A DNA stretch of 64,000 nt from Gambelia wislizenii (GCA_030847615.1 JAUMIR010000001.1:166009001-166073000); one strand, 5' to 3'; numbered from the stretch's first letter, positions 1-11,518 are shown. Program-made: numbers and translations. Notes: generated from the letters alone by a model not told the origin.

Positions 1-325
1 AGATCCATCTTATCGCTACTCTTGATAGCTTCAATAAAGCGCTAAAGACGGATCTCTTCCGGCAGGCCTTCCTGGAATAACTTCCCGGCTCAAGTGGAGC
101 TGATTTCTTACCCACCCCCTTGCCGCCATTGCCATTATTTATTTATTTATTGTATTTTATCTTTGTTTTAATTTTCTATTAGTTTAATTTAGTTTTAAGG
201 GGTGGGAGGGTTGGCATTGGGAAGGATTGTTTTAACTTGCTGTTGTTTTAATCTTGCTGTATGCCGCCCCGGTTGCCGAGCAGAGGGGCGGGTTAAAAAT
301 AAAAAAAATATTATTATATTATTAT
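1..325 (+). mobile_element. L2-like LINE, 3' end
   Basis: The reading frame at 27-80 ends in KALKTDLFRQAFLE then a stop, the kind of C-terminus seen in L2/CR1-group LINE polymerases of reptiles. It is followed by an AT-rich 3' UTR, a GC-rich block near 262-292 (CCGCCCCGG...GGGGCGGG, able to pair), and an A-rich/(ATT)n tail. Only the last 16 or so codons are in the window, so this is either the end of a longer element or a 5'-truncated copy. The L2-like label is an inference from the peptide and tail. Confidence 0.6.
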
Positions 326-469
326 TATAAAGCTGACATGTAACTTATTTCTCTCTGTGAGAGGAGACAGAAAAGATCCATCACCCAACAGCTATCTAAC
401 CCAGTAGCTGGCCTTACTGCAACTTCAGGATCTTGTCTAGTTCTTTCATAGCTGCCCTTCCAACTCATA

Positions 470-1039
470 GGACTTTATCAGACACACTAAATAGTGTCAT
501 AATGACACCACATAAACGTGAAAAGGCACACATATCAGACAACATTGCTCTTTCACATTTATGTCCCTGCCAAAACCTGCTGTATTTCAATAATGGCTTA
601 GGCCATCAATAGATTGGCTGTGCCTTTTTTGCTGGCATAGCCGGCATGTGTAACCTCACATCTTTTTCCCCACATACTTACCTCATGAATGGCTGGACCG
701 GCTAGAACACTTCTAGGTGAGATCATAACATCCAGGTAGGTGACACGCTTTTTTAAAAACCTTCCTTGGTTTACTTGGAAGTTTTAAAGTGTGTTTTTGT
801 GCTTTGTGTAACTTTTTGTGTTTTATTTTTTGTTTTATGTTTGAATTTCCCACACAATGAAGTCTCATGGGATTTCAAACAAGGAAGTGAACAGGGCTTC
901 ATTCACTTCCTCCCTCATTGCTGGAGAAGCCTTTGCTGGGAGAGAAGGTAAGTGTAGTGGGGCCATTCTTTTGCTGGCATAAAAATGGATTTTTTAATGC
1001 CAGCAAATGAATCTTTTAAGGGCTTGTCTGATAAAGTCC
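470..1039 (+). mobile_element. Harbinger-like MITE, family A copy 1 (570 bp)
   Basis: The terminal inverted repeats are GGACTTTATCAGAC and GTCTGATAAAGTCC, exact over 14 bp. ATA flanks both sides (467-469 and 1040-1042), a 3-bp target duplication. GG termini and a 3-bp duplication suggest a non-autonomous PIF/Harbinger-like element (inference). There is no transposase frame. A subterminal block repeats an ATCAGAC-type motif near 535. The interior matches the reverse complement of 7780-8328 and the two outer parts of 39309-40238. Confidence 0.75.
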
Positions 1040-1724
1040 ATATTTTTCTTGATTTCTTGACTGCAATCTCCATTCTGATTAACAGAAGTTACTGCAATTT
1101 ACTGTAGATTAAGCACTTTTCAGCTAGTTATCATGATGGCAATATATTTCTTCCTGTATCAGATACAATATAAACTTACTGTTAGAGAAGTAAAGCCTTG
1201 CTTGTCTTGTTCTCACAGGGGAGAACGAAAAAGTCAGTAATTTCCTCCACACTGAGAATGGCAAGAGATTTTTGGTGCATTTTTGAAGAATGTATTCACT
1301 CTTACAAGACCATTTTTGTGCAAATTATATAGACAAATTTTATGCAAAATACAATTGCTGTTGCCTTGTTACATGGACCTTTTAAAAAGTTAAGTAGTGA
1401 ATGGTGTGCGTGTGTGTGTGGGGGGGGGGTTGTATTGGATTGATGAATACCCTAGCCTCCTGTGCTTGCTGCACGTTTGTATCTTCCTTAAGAAAGTGGA
1501 ACAAATCAAATTTTAGCACAGATGATTGTTGACTAAACTCCCAAGATCAGCACATGCCTTCACATTCTTGTGCAGGAGGAGAAAAAAAAATCTTGTGGCA
1601 GTTGCCAAGGATGTTGAGACTCTTTGTCATCCAAGATGAAAAATCTGGGAAATATTCTCAACAGCCTTACTCTTTGCGGTGTCACTAAGTCTAGTGTCAC
1701 CCCTTCCTCTAACAGTGTCACAAA

Positions 1725-2035
1725 GGGGATTATCAGATGTGGGAGAAAGTGCCAAAAAATTGTGTTCCCAACTGTGTCAGAAGATCACTAGAAGAACAGA
1801 AAGGGAGACATTACCAGATGCCACCTCCTTCAGCCATTCCCGGGTCATAGCACTGCCATGGATGAGGCTTCCCTTTTTCATTGTAGGGGACAAGACACTA
1901 ATAAAAAGGGATGCCTTACTCATGGCTGTGCTATGCCCCCAGAACCCTGGAGCAAGACATCTTCTGATAATGTTGCTCCTTCCAGTTCTCCTAGCAATCT
2001 TTTGATGTGGTTTTTGCCATGTCTGATAATCTCCC
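1725..2035. mobile_element. Fold-back MITE, family B copy 1
   Basis: The ends are GGGGATTATCAGATG and GTCTGATAATCTCCC. The interior is an imperfect palindrome: the stretch around 1785-1880 pairs with 1895-2010. No coding capacity is evident. The core, with CAGCCATTCC and GATGAGGC motifs, recurs at 8942-9173. The ends resemble family A but target duplications are not clear. Confidence 0.6.
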
Positions 2036-2990
2036 TGGCGCAGCTTGGCCTCTCCGCACCCCACTAGTGCTGCTGCTGCTTATTCTGCATATAATTTATT
2101 GGGGGCCATAAGTGGGAGAGTGCTGTCATGCTCATGTCCTGCATATGGTAAGTTTTTTTGCTTGGTCACTGTGGGAACAGAATGCAACAACGGCTGCGGG
2201 AATTGCAGACATAGCTCCATCATCCCGAATACTGATCAGAAGCAGGAATGAACCCAAGTGCATTCTAGCTGCTCTTGAGCATGTGGGAATGAAAGAGCAG
2301 CTGGCTCCACTGTCCTCTGATGTGAAGAACATTCAGAACATGTTTTGGAATACCCCTGTCTCTGGTCCACTGTGTTGGGCAATGAAGCAGCAGAAGGAAA
2401 GGGAACAGCCTCTGCCACAACAAATACATTCTGCCAGCATGTTAATTTTTCTTGGTCTATATTTAGGTCAAGGTGCAAGTTCAATTACACAAAAATGTCC
2501 GAATATCACTGACAGTTTAATTCAGGGAGGGGGCAAAGTTTGGTCTGTGGGCCCTAAACCCCACTTCTGTGGCCTCTGAAAGCCTCCACCAGTCCTACTA
2601 AGCCCCCTGATCCACCCATTTTTTTTAAAAAAAAATGTTATTTCAGGCAATTTTTGCCCCCAAACCAAGCAGAAAGCCCCACAACTACACGAAAACATGC
2701 AGAATACCCTACCCCCACAAGCACTCTCAGATTCCATCATTGCATATCTTTCCTTGCTAAATTATAAATTTTAAGACACTTCACATGAAGCAAAACAAAC
2801 ATTGGAAACATTAGATAGCAGCCTGTTTCTAAACATTGATATGACAATGCATAATAACTTAATGATGGAATAGCCACACTTTGGCAGTGCTGCACAACAG
2901 AGCGTTACTCTGTTTCTGGAAGGTCTGTTGATACAATGTTTAGAAGGGAGGCATTAGTAATGATAGCAAGAGTGGCAGTCAACACATAGT

Positions 2991-3606
2991 AGATTTTCAC
3001 ATGGGCTATATATCCCGTGTCTGGAATGGCACAGGGTCGGGAAAGGTATTCCCTTTCGGACGACGTCCACCCTGTTCCATTCCTACATTATGCCTGTTCT
3101 GTTTTCTCCCCGTGATATAGTAATCACGGGGAGAAGTTGTTAATAGGCACCCGGTTCCATTACTGTTACGGAATCACGGGTGTGCAAATCGGATCCCGTC
3201 CTTGTTCTGGAATGACAGGGACAGGGGAGGAGCTCCATGGCAGGCACTTCCTGCCACGATCTGGACAGCCGGGTAAGTGCCACCCTTCCCACCCCCCTTC
3301 CTGGGTTACTTGTATTTTTAAAAAAAATTATTTGATTTTTGTTCTTTCTTTTGACAGCTGGGGGTTTTTAATTTGAATTTCCCTCCCGTTCATTCTCTTG
3401 CGAGAACGAGCGAGAATTCCCCTGGCTGGTTGTAAAAGCAGCTTTACAATAGCTGCATTTACGGCTGGCCGGGCAAGGGGAGGAGGACCGTTCCTGTTCC
3501 GGAATGGAGGTAAGTGTGCGAACATTTACCTCCATCCCATTGCAGGAACAGGAGAGGAGGTGGTGGGACAGAATCGGGACTTTTAGCCCCCATGTGAAAA
3601 AAATCT
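2991..3606. mobile_element. Non-autonomous DNA element with CACATGGG ends
   Basis: The terminal inverted repeats are AGATTTTCACATGGGCT and AGCCCCCATGTGAAAA plus AATCT. The interior is GC-rich with internal repeats of CCTGTTCC/GGAATGG blocks and a CTCCCCGTGAT...ATCACGGGGAG hairpin near 3107-3142. The flanks share only ATAGT, so the target duplication is unsure. No transposase frame is visible and the superfamily is unassigned. Confidence 0.6.
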
Positions 3607-4129
3607 ATATAGTTAAACCTACTTATGTATTAGAATCAGTGGAAATGACATTGATTTTAAAGAAATATATCTACATCTAAATACGAAATAAATAACAGCC
3701 AGAGCAATTTTGAAGGGCTGGGTGACAATAGGTACTGGCTCAAGAGCTAAAACAGGCACACAACACATGAAAAAAAATAGACCAAAAGGGACCTGATTCA
3801 TTAATACAAATCTCAAAAAGGTTTCAGATGAAAACAAAACAGAATTATTTTAAAACAGATTGAAATTCTCATTCACTTTTTGATCTGTGTTATGCAAAAA
3901 TATAACACTGGAAAAAAAAGTGCAGCTTGATAGTTTTATTTACATAACTATGTATAAGGTCAAGATTAATTCTAAATCTAGTTATATCTGGGAAATCCTT
4001 GTGGATTGGTACAAATTCAAAGCAAAGAGGACCTCTAGCTATAATGGAGGCTGCGTTTCATTAAAGGAGCAATGTTAGCAGATACAAATGTGTTTAATAT
4101 TCTCATCTCTCCTCTTTTTAACAATCTAT

Positions 4130-4351
4130 GGCTGCTGACACACTGTAGAAAATAATGCAGTTTGACACTGTTTAACTATCATGGCCCCATCCTATGGAAT
4201 CCTAGGATTTGTAGTTTGTTGTGGCACCAGAGCTCTCTGACAGAGAAGGGTAAATATCTCACAAAATTAGAAATCCCAGAATTCCATAGCATTGAGCCAT
4301 GACAGTTAAAGCGGTGTCAAACTGAATTATTTCTACAGTGTGCTAGCAGCC
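4130..4351. mobile_element. Palindromic MITE, family C copy 1
   Basis: The ends are GGCTGCTGACACACTGTAG and CTACAGTGTGCTAGCAGCC. The arms continue inward through AATAAT and GTTTGACAC motifs, so the whole element folds back. The core contains CCTATGGAATCCTAGG, present also at 41223-41440 and in the split element at 21554-25827. The 3-bp flanks are TAT and TTT. Confidence 0.7.
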
Positions 4352-4436
4352 TTTTCCTCTGAAAGAGTGCCATTGTTTTGAGAGCGTATTTCTGTAATTT
4401 CAAAAGAGCTTATTTACGAGATGGCAGTATACAGAC

Positions 4437-4736
4437 CAAGGGTGGGCAAAGTGTGGCTCTTGGGCCACATGTGGCCTCCAGGGCCACCAGGGGGGGGTCA
4501 ATTTTTATTTTTATTTTTTGGAAAGGGTTTTTCAAAAGTTTGTTTGTCTCAAAAAGGGTTTGGCCTCAGAATGCTCCCAATGCCCAGGAAGGCCCCAAAA
4601 CATATTTTTTAGAGGGTGTCTGGGGGCAAAAAAAATCTTTGATTTCTTTGTGGGAGTAGATGCAGTGGGGTGTGGCTTCCAAGGTCTCCTGGAGAGCTAA
4701 TGCTCTCCCCTAGTCTTCCACAGTTGCCCACTCCTG
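4437..4736. mobile_element. hAT-like MITE (300 bp)
   Basis: The ends CAAGGGTGGGCAA and TTGCCCACTCCTG are inverted copies close to the CAGGGGTGGGCAA terminus of hAT elements. The flanking octamers ATACAGAC and ATATAAAC differ by two transitions, as expected of an aged 8-bp target duplication. Inner sequence is a GGCC-rich block followed by T-rich DNA. No transposase remains. Confidence 0.75.
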
Positions 4737-4904
4737 ATATAAACAAAGACCACATCACGTGGTAAACCTGTTTCGAGAGGTAGACTGTTTATATCTCAAG
4801 TTGTAGGTGGGCAAGTACACGACTGAGTCCTTCCCTATATAAATAACACATTTTTAAAAGAAAACTATCAGGAACAAGCATTCCAGTCTAGCTTCCTAAT
4901 GATT

Positions 4905-4960
4905 AGGCTTGCATCTGATGAAGTGGAGAAAGCATGTGCTAGAAATTTCTGTTTCCTAGT
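4905..4960 (-). repeat. Dispersed repeat with CATCTGATGAAGTGGA motif
   Basis: A GCATCTGATGAAGTGGA block followed by a run around GCATGTGCT is the reverse complement of a similar block at about 16305-16345 (CCGCTTCATCAGATGC). This motif pair is common in reptile dispersed repeats. I cannot assign its family. Confidence 0.35.
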
Positions 4961-5567
4961 TGGTCTCGAAGATGCTAATGAATTCTTTCATGTCTTTTTT
5001 CTAATGATGAGTCAGAATGGTTTCGGTGAGGTTCCCCTTGTTTTTCCACAGTTAGGCATTCAACTCATCTGAGCAACACACCTCACAGTACCTTCAGTCA
5101 TTATGTGGAAGCAGTGAGAACCAACATGAACTTGCCTTGGACAGCATTCACACTTCTGGTACAAAGTCCAAAGAGGGCTGCTAAAAATCTCACCTGTGGT
5201 TAATGTGTAGGTATCACAGTAAAAGCAGAGTGTTGAATCTACATAGGATGCATGGAGACCAGATATACAAACAGCTTCTGTGCTTTATCTTGCTACTTCC
5301 TTGTAAGTCAGAAATCACACCCTCTCTCAGTTAATTCTTGGGCTTCCCAGAACATTGGGTATTGACCCTTAACTAGGAAAATTATTTCATGAGCTTCTCA
5401 TGCACCATAAAAATGGCATGGGTAAATCCTGGCCCCAACAGAAAATCAATATCTGTAGTAATTTCAAATGACAGCTTCTGTTTAGATAATTTTGTGCTGT
5501 ATCTTTAATATCCATGTGCACCTGTCACCTTTCTAAACAAAGTATCACATTTTAATACTCTCTTTAC

Positions 5568-5680
5568 CTTGGTATATTGCTCACGTTCAAGTTCTTGACT
5601 AGAACCAGACCCTGTTGTCTGATTATAACGGTGCATTTTCATTTTCATCTGTCTTGTTCGCTCCTCCACTACTAAATTAG
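5568..5680 (-). CDS. RIMS1: RIMS1 exon (RIM1, region before C2B)
   Basis: RIM1 is a presynaptic active-zone scaffold that links Rab3 on vesicles, Munc13, calcium channels and liprin, and controls vesicle priming. On the minus strand an acceptor (TTTTACAG) precedes a 113-bp open exon and a consensus donor (AAG then GTAAAG) follows. It begins with two bases of a split codon and then encodes 37 residues, starting NLVVEERTRQMK and ending ELEREQYTK at phase 0. The core TTGSGSSQEL and the VEERTRQMKMK block are what I recall of mammalian RIM1 between the C2A and C2B domains; RIM2 differs here (from memory). The reading frame carries on past both splice sites, but with no resemblance to RIM. The following exon (expected YNIHKDQ...) is not seen in 1-5567 and should lie beyond the window's left edge. 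RIMS2 is the main alternative. Confidence 0.82.
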
Positions 5681-6168
5681 CTGTAAAACACATAATGGAA
5701 GCCTATTAAAAAGACATGAAAATTTTTTGGAAGTTACATATGGTTTAGATGCAACTTTGAACCTGAACAAGAAGTATTGAAAGAACAAGCAGGACATGAA
5801 TGCAAAACAGAGGCATGCTAATAACTGATATCATCACTGGATTAGCTTGAAATATTTATCTGACCTATTTTGAAATTTCCTATATATCCATATGTTGCAA
5901 AAAAATTAAACTGAAAAAAATCATGTTTGGTTGTTCATTTTCTGTAAAGCTGGTATGATAGAATTGTATAGAAGTGAATAGAATTTGTTACAGAATTGTT
6001 CAGAATTGTTGCATTTGATCTTGGCCAGAATCCTGTTGGGGAGTTACGAATGTGTAAACACTGTAGGTATGGTGCTACCCAGTATCTCCTAGTCTGACCC
6101 CCAAATCCCCACTTATTGGGAAGCAGCCATGGCAATTGACAGGGGACCATTCCCCTGTTGCTTGGGAA

Positions 6169-6225
6169 GTCTCTCTCTCTGGCTTTTCTTCGCAAACGAA
6201 GATTCAGGAAGGATTCACCTGGGAA
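6169..6225 (-). mobile_element. 57-bp LINE 3'-end insertion with 11-bp TSD
   Basis: GCTTGGGAAGT occurs exactly at 6158-6168 and 6226-6236. Between the two copies lies only the last 57 bases or so of the LINE found whole at 53050-57057, in reverse orientation. It includes the stem-loop CTTCGTTTGCGAAG and the GCCAGAGAGAGAG tail. This is an extremely 5'-truncated retrotransposition event, and the perfect duplication suggests it is not very old. Confidence 0.85.
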
Positions 6226-6555
6226 GCTTGGGAAGTAACTCACTGACAATCCCACAACTCCCCCTATTTGATCTCCATTGTGACAGCAAGAAGTGGGGTC
6301 ACTGTTGCAATTCTCTCTGGCATTTGTGAGTGGGTATGGGAATGTCAGTCAGCTGCTTCCTGAGTGAAAGGGAAATGGACCCCCATCGATTGCAGTGGCT
6401 GCTTCCTGGTAAGTGGAGATTGGGAGACTGTCATAGTCCCTATTCATCTCCTAAACTAGGGAATATGTAGCAATCCTGAATATCAAACTGTTATGAATGT
6501 GTAACTCTAAGCTACACATTTGTAAGCCTCCAACAGGATTCCAGCCATCTTAATA

Positions 6556-6779
6556 CAGTGGGCCCTTTGTATCCGCTGGAGTTTGGTTCAAGGACCCCCT
6601 GTGAATACCAAAATCCATCGATGCTCAGGTCCCATGATATACAATGGTATACTAAAATAGTATTTCTTATATAATATGGGAAAATCAAGGTTTGCTTTTT
6701 GGATTAAAAAATATATATTTTCAAGCCGTGGGTGGTTGAATCCATGGATGCAGAATCCATGAATAAGGAAGGCCGGCTG
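6556..6779. mobile_element. Tigger/pogo-like MITE
   Basis: The ends CAGTGGGCCCTTTGTATCC and its imperfect inverse (GGAAGGCCGGCTG) are flanked by TA on both sides (6554-6555, 6780-6781). Inner text has the GGTTCAAGGACCCCCTGTG and TCCATGGATGCAGAATCC blocks typical of this group. It shares a 26-bp identical core with 48029-48257. No transposase frame is present. Confidence 0.8.
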
Positions 6780-7779
6780 TATGTAAAATGTCACACTTAA
6801 CTGAAAAAAATCGTGTTATCTTATTCAAAATAGCATTAAAATATATGGCATATGCAAGGGTGATAGATATTGGTTTCTAACCCCCCACCCCAAATCCTTC
6901 AGTACTGTGTATTTATTATTACTTATTCAACACTATTAGTATACATTGGGTCTGGCTGAGCTTCAATAGTGCAATTATATTTTTAAAAATTAACAGGTTA
7001 GTGTCCCCAAGGGACTTAAAAACTACAACCAAAATAGAGAAAACAACAAAGAAAGGGGAAGGAGATACAACAAGAGCAATGGAAGGATGCAGGGCAATGT
7101 CATTACTGATCAATAAAAAAGTAGCTACAACTGAGAGTAAGCATTAACTTGTTTAATTCAAACCAATGTAGGACAAAGGGTTCAAAAGCTTGGAAGGGAA
7201 CACAGAAGGTAGAACTGTTAATTTGTTCCAGGACTTACAAGCACAAGAGCTAGAGACAAAAAGAGGAGTGGGCAGATTTAGGACAACAAAAGATTTTGGG
7301 AAGGCTTACAATGTTATATTTTTCATTATGGCATGGAAGTTTTCCAGATTTCAGCAGATGGATGAAATGGACTGAAAAAGTGTTTAGGTATATATCAATG
7401 AATTGTTGAAAGTGAATTGCTATTTCATTATTAAAAGTCTTAATCAATGCATCAGTTTTTATATTCTAATTGAAACAAAAATACACATAAATCCATATGA
7501 AGCTGACTTCAAAAATGGCAAAACCATTCTTTACTACATATCCTCCAAATTCTCCATCCTACCCAACCCCATCCAACTCAATTGTACACATATTTCTCAG
7601 GACTTAAAGCTAGAGTTGTGAAGGGTAGGATATCCTGCTTCCCCCTCTTCCCAGAAAACAGATTCCCCTCACATTTTCCCATTTGTGTGTGTGCTTAGGG
7701 GGTGTGTGGAAATAAGAAAACAGATTTTCTGTTTGTCCAGGTTTTCCACTTCACCCTCAAGGATTCATATCTCTTTCAA

Positions 7780-8328
7780 CGACTTTATCAGATGACCCCT
7801 TTTAAGACGTTCTTTTGCCAACATAGAAAAACCCATTTCTATGCTGGCAAAAGAATGATCCCCCACACACTTACCTTCCTCTCCCGGCAAAGGCTCCCCG
7901 GCAATAAAGAGGAAGTGAACGGGGCTCCATTCACTTCCTTGCTCAAAATCCTGCGTGACTTTAAATTTTTTAAAATAAAAACAAAATATGCACATACAAA
8001 GTTACACTAAGCACCTAGGCACACTTTAAAAGTCCCAAGTAACAAAGAGCAAAAGTTACCTGGATATCCCAATCTCACCCGGAAGTGTTTGCACCGGACT
8101 GGCCACTCTCGCTGCAGTGATGAGAGTTAAACGGCCCAAGGTTTTGCACACTGGCAATGCCGGCACAAAACCAGCAAGGGGATCTACTGATGGCCTAAGC
8201 CATCATTAAAAAACTACGGGATTTTGACAGGGCATAACCACAAAAGGGCAACGTTGTCTGATATGTGTTCCCTTTCGCAGTTATGTGGTGTCGTTATGAT
8301 GCTGTATTTTGTCTATCTGATAAAGTCC
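7780..8328 (-). mobile_element. Harbinger-like MITE, family A copy 2 (549 bp)
   Basis: Inverted relative to copy 1, with ends CGACTTTATCAGATG and TCTGATAAAGTCC. The flanking triplets are CAA and TAA (one transition). It matches copy 1 along its length, including the GAAGTGAAC(G/A)GGGCT and TTGCTGGCA(A/T) blocks. There is no transposase frame. Confidence 0.72.
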
Positions 8329-8941
8329 TAAGATCCCACTAGGTTCAAAGGGGCTGAAAGGTAAGTATATCTGTACAGGATAGCAGCTTTGAACAGCTCA
8401 ATCCAGCATCTGATCAATTGATGATAACCACAATTGTCTTTTGGGGTAGGGGAGAGATCAGAAAGCGTTCCTAAACAGCATTAGTGTGTGCATGTGTGTG
8501 TATACTTATATACAGAACATTTCTTTTATTATTATTATTGTTCCAGAATCCTCCCAGGTTAATAGGTTCTGGGAGTGGAAAGACAAAACTGAATTTTCCA
8601 AGCTGTGCATGTGTGTGTGCGTGCGTGTGCATGTGTGTAAACAAACACTGGTACCTCACAGACAAATACAGTCATGGGGTCATTCTAGTGACAGAAGTCC
8701 TGAAATTTAGCAAACTGTAGTCCAAAATACCTCAATTACTAAATAATAAAATAAAATAAAAATAAAAACAATCTGCAAATGAAACTAAGACCATCTGGTG
8801 TACATACTGCAGACAAATGGACTCAAAATGTGCCTCCAAACTGAAAGCAATCTGAAATGTGTTATACATACATAGAACTTTATCAGATAAGATAAATTGT
8901 GCAAAAAAATTGTAATTTAGGATGCAACAATAACACAAAGG

Positions 8942-9173
8942 GCGAAATTATCAGACTCCCTCATCATTTCAGCCATTCCTGGGATATAGCACTGGTATGG
9001 ATGAGGCATCACTTTTTTATTGATGGGCTAAGCTGTCAATAAAAAGTGATGCCTCATTCACACCCGCGCAATGCCCCTGGAATGGCTGAATGACATCGTC
9101 ATCTCATAATTTTATCTGCTTGTGTTTTTGTCACGTCCTTATGACACAGTTTTTGCCGTGTTTGATAAAGGCC
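8942..9173. mobile_element. Fold-back MITE, family B copy 2
   Basis: Outer ends are AAATTATCAGACTCC and GTTTGATAAAGGCC. The core is a long palindrome: CAGCCATTCCTGGG through GATGAGGCATCACTTTTT pairs with AAAAAGTGATGCCTCAT through CCTGGAATGGCTG, around a short GATGGGCTAAGCTGTC loop. It is related to 1725-2035. Confidence 0.65.
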
Positions 9174-9842
9174 ATAGTCCATGGCATTCCGATTAGCAGA
9201 AAAGTCTGAACTCAAAAATGGGTAAGGTATAGCCAAGCCAAAAAGGTGAAGTTGTGTACATTCATAGTCTCTATTGAAGTCCAAAAGCATTTTCATATCA
9301 CCCAAAACTGGGAGCATGCCATGGGAGAATTCTAGGAATCCCTGGGGAATTCTGAGAATTGCATTCCCACAATGAAAAATGGAATATTAATGTTAGTTTT
9401 CAGTTTTTGAGACAGAAAAATAGATATGGTTAAGTGAAATGAAGTAATCATATACATTTCAGTTACATGATGAAAAACACATTTTCTTTACTTTGTATAA
9501 GCTATATGTTTTGCTTCATTTTATTATTTGTATTTTCAATAAAATAAATAAAAAAGTAACTTTTCTGAACTCTCCCCCAGGATTCTAGCAGAAAACAATG
9601 CAAATTGCAGGTACAGTGGAATGGTACACAGATGGAAATTCTCTTTCTTTTTAGACTTTGATTTGTAGGGAGAGGGAGGTCCGGTTATAGCAAGCCATAC
9701 ACACCTAGGTTTGCACAGTGCCAGCTAAATTAGCAATAATATACTATTACTCATTAGGGATTGAAGGAAGAGTCATTGTTCTGTGTTTCCCAGCCCCCCC
9801 TCCTGGGTCAAGAAGAACCCCACAGCAGTAAATATTTGTGCA
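9174..9842. other. Intron sequence, no feature seen
   Basis: AT-rich, with an AATAAAATAAATAAAA run near 9539-9555. I see no splice-bounded exon or clear repeat terminus. Confidence 0.5.
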
Positions 9843-10118
9843 TTTTTTGCCTAATATTTGCACATCCCGAAGTGTTTTCAGAAATTATTCTGCACAGAAA
9901 CACATGTGGCAGTTTTGTGTGCGATTTGTAGTTTTCTGCAAAAACCAAAACAAACAAACAAACAAACAAAAACAAAACAAAACAAAACCATTTTCTTTTC
10001 TTGTAAAAATCATGGGCTTTTGGGAGTAAAAGAATCCCATAATTTTCAGGCAAAAAACTCAAAATGTATTTCTGTGCAGAATAACTTCCCCAAACACTTC
10101 AGAATATATGAATATTGA
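9843..10118. repeat. Fold-back repeat with CTGCACAGAAA arms
   Basis: GAAGTGTTTTCAGAAATTAT plus TCTGCACAGAAACACA (9870-9905) is inversely repeated at about 10067-10106. Between the arms is a CAAACAAACAAA/AACAAAAC run. A sequence of the same character is seen near 20225-20400. This is probably an old palindromic element; its termini are not resolved. Confidence 0.5.
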
Positions 10119-10915
10119 ATAAAAACCGCATAGACATTTTCATTTTCTCATGCAGCAGAGAGAAAATGACGAGAATTATTTTTCTTTGTGTGTGAGGATG
10201 ACATATTGAAAGATCTACATGTTACTTACTGAGTGGCTCTCATTGACTTGCTCACAAAGGTATCAACATTATCTCATTGGACTAGAGCCCAGACTTTTGG
10301 TACACATCAGATTAGCTCAGAAATTTACTGAGTTTCCTGGAAAATTAATTAGGCAAATTTGGGGAAATAATCTGAAGTCAATATAAGAACCCAGAAGAAT
10401 ATTATTCTCTAAACTGAAGAGTGGAGGCAGGAACAACAATCAACATACATGGGGAGAAGAAATACACAATAATTCTTTCCTTTTTACCCACCGTGTCATT
10501 GTGCTAACTAGCAGCACACCAAAGCAAAATGGGGGCTGTTGAAGCTCAAGGGAGAACTACATAGTCTGCATAGAGAGATGCTGTTCCAAAATGGAGGAAT
10601 GCATAAACACAATGCAAAAATTGTGTAAAATTTTTGGCAGTTCCACCAATCTGCCTCCAAACATTACATAAATACATACGAATTTGTGTAAACTACAGCA
10701 GGCCAGAAGAAACAAGCAAACAACCTTAAAGTTCAGTATTAAATGTAGTATTTTCTAGTTTTCTACCTCTGTAAACACAAACATGTATGCATATTTTACA
10801 ATTTTAACCTTAAACACAAAATAGCAACTCAAGTATTAATTAACTTTTTCCAGGTCCTTACCACTGAGTCAGAAGTCCCCAAAAGTCTTAATTAATTTAA
10901 AATAACTCCTTCTCC
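10119..10915. other. Intron sequence, no feature seen
   Basis: AT-rich single-copy-looking DNA with no recognisable exon, repeat terminus or long ORF. Confidence 0.5.
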
Positions 10916-11518
10916 TTCTTAGATTATCAGATGCATCAAAAACAGTGTTATAATGATGCCATGAGATCGCAAAAGAGCTTCCTTATCAGATGACATCATA
11001 CCCCAGTGTTATGCAAGCGTTCTGCTGCCATTACGAGGGACTTGTTTTATTGTCGGGGAGAAATCAAAAATTGATCTCCCATAGCATTTGTGTTCCAGAT
11101 TTTCATGTGTGAGAGAAGGCGCCCCATTCTGCTGGCATGATTTCAGCGTCAATGGGTGGTATTGCCAGAATGAATGGCGAATGGAAAAACTAGGTACTGC
11201 ACGCTTTTTTAATGAACCTCCCCGTCTTGCTTCTAAGTTTCTAAATGTGTATCTGTGCTTTTCTGAATGGTTTCTTTTTTAATTTTGGTGTTTGGTTTAT
11301 TTTAACACGCTTGCGTCTTCTCGCAAGACATGCCGAAACCTCATTCATGGAGAAAGGTGGAAGTAAGTGGCATGAGCACTCATATTGCCAGATCCTTGGG
11401 GTGATTTTGTATTGTTATCATGGCAGCATGCAAAAACATGTGTCATTGTGCCAGAACATGAATGCTGTAAAATATAGTGCCATAATAATGTTTTTAGGTA
11501 CTCGTCTGATAATCTCCT
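10916..11518 (+). mobile_element. Harbinger-like MITE related to family A
   Basis: The ends are AGATTATCAGATG and CGTCTGATAATCTCC. TTA flanks both sides if three terminal bases were lost on the left. As in family A there is a subterminal second ATCAGATGACATCAT block (about 10985), then GC-richer middle and GTAAGTGG near the right. The two arms pair only at the ends. No transposase frame. Confidence 0.6.

Noticed and set aside
8484..8720. Overlapping Cys/Val-rich frames
   Set aside because: Translations of degenerate (TG)n tracts.
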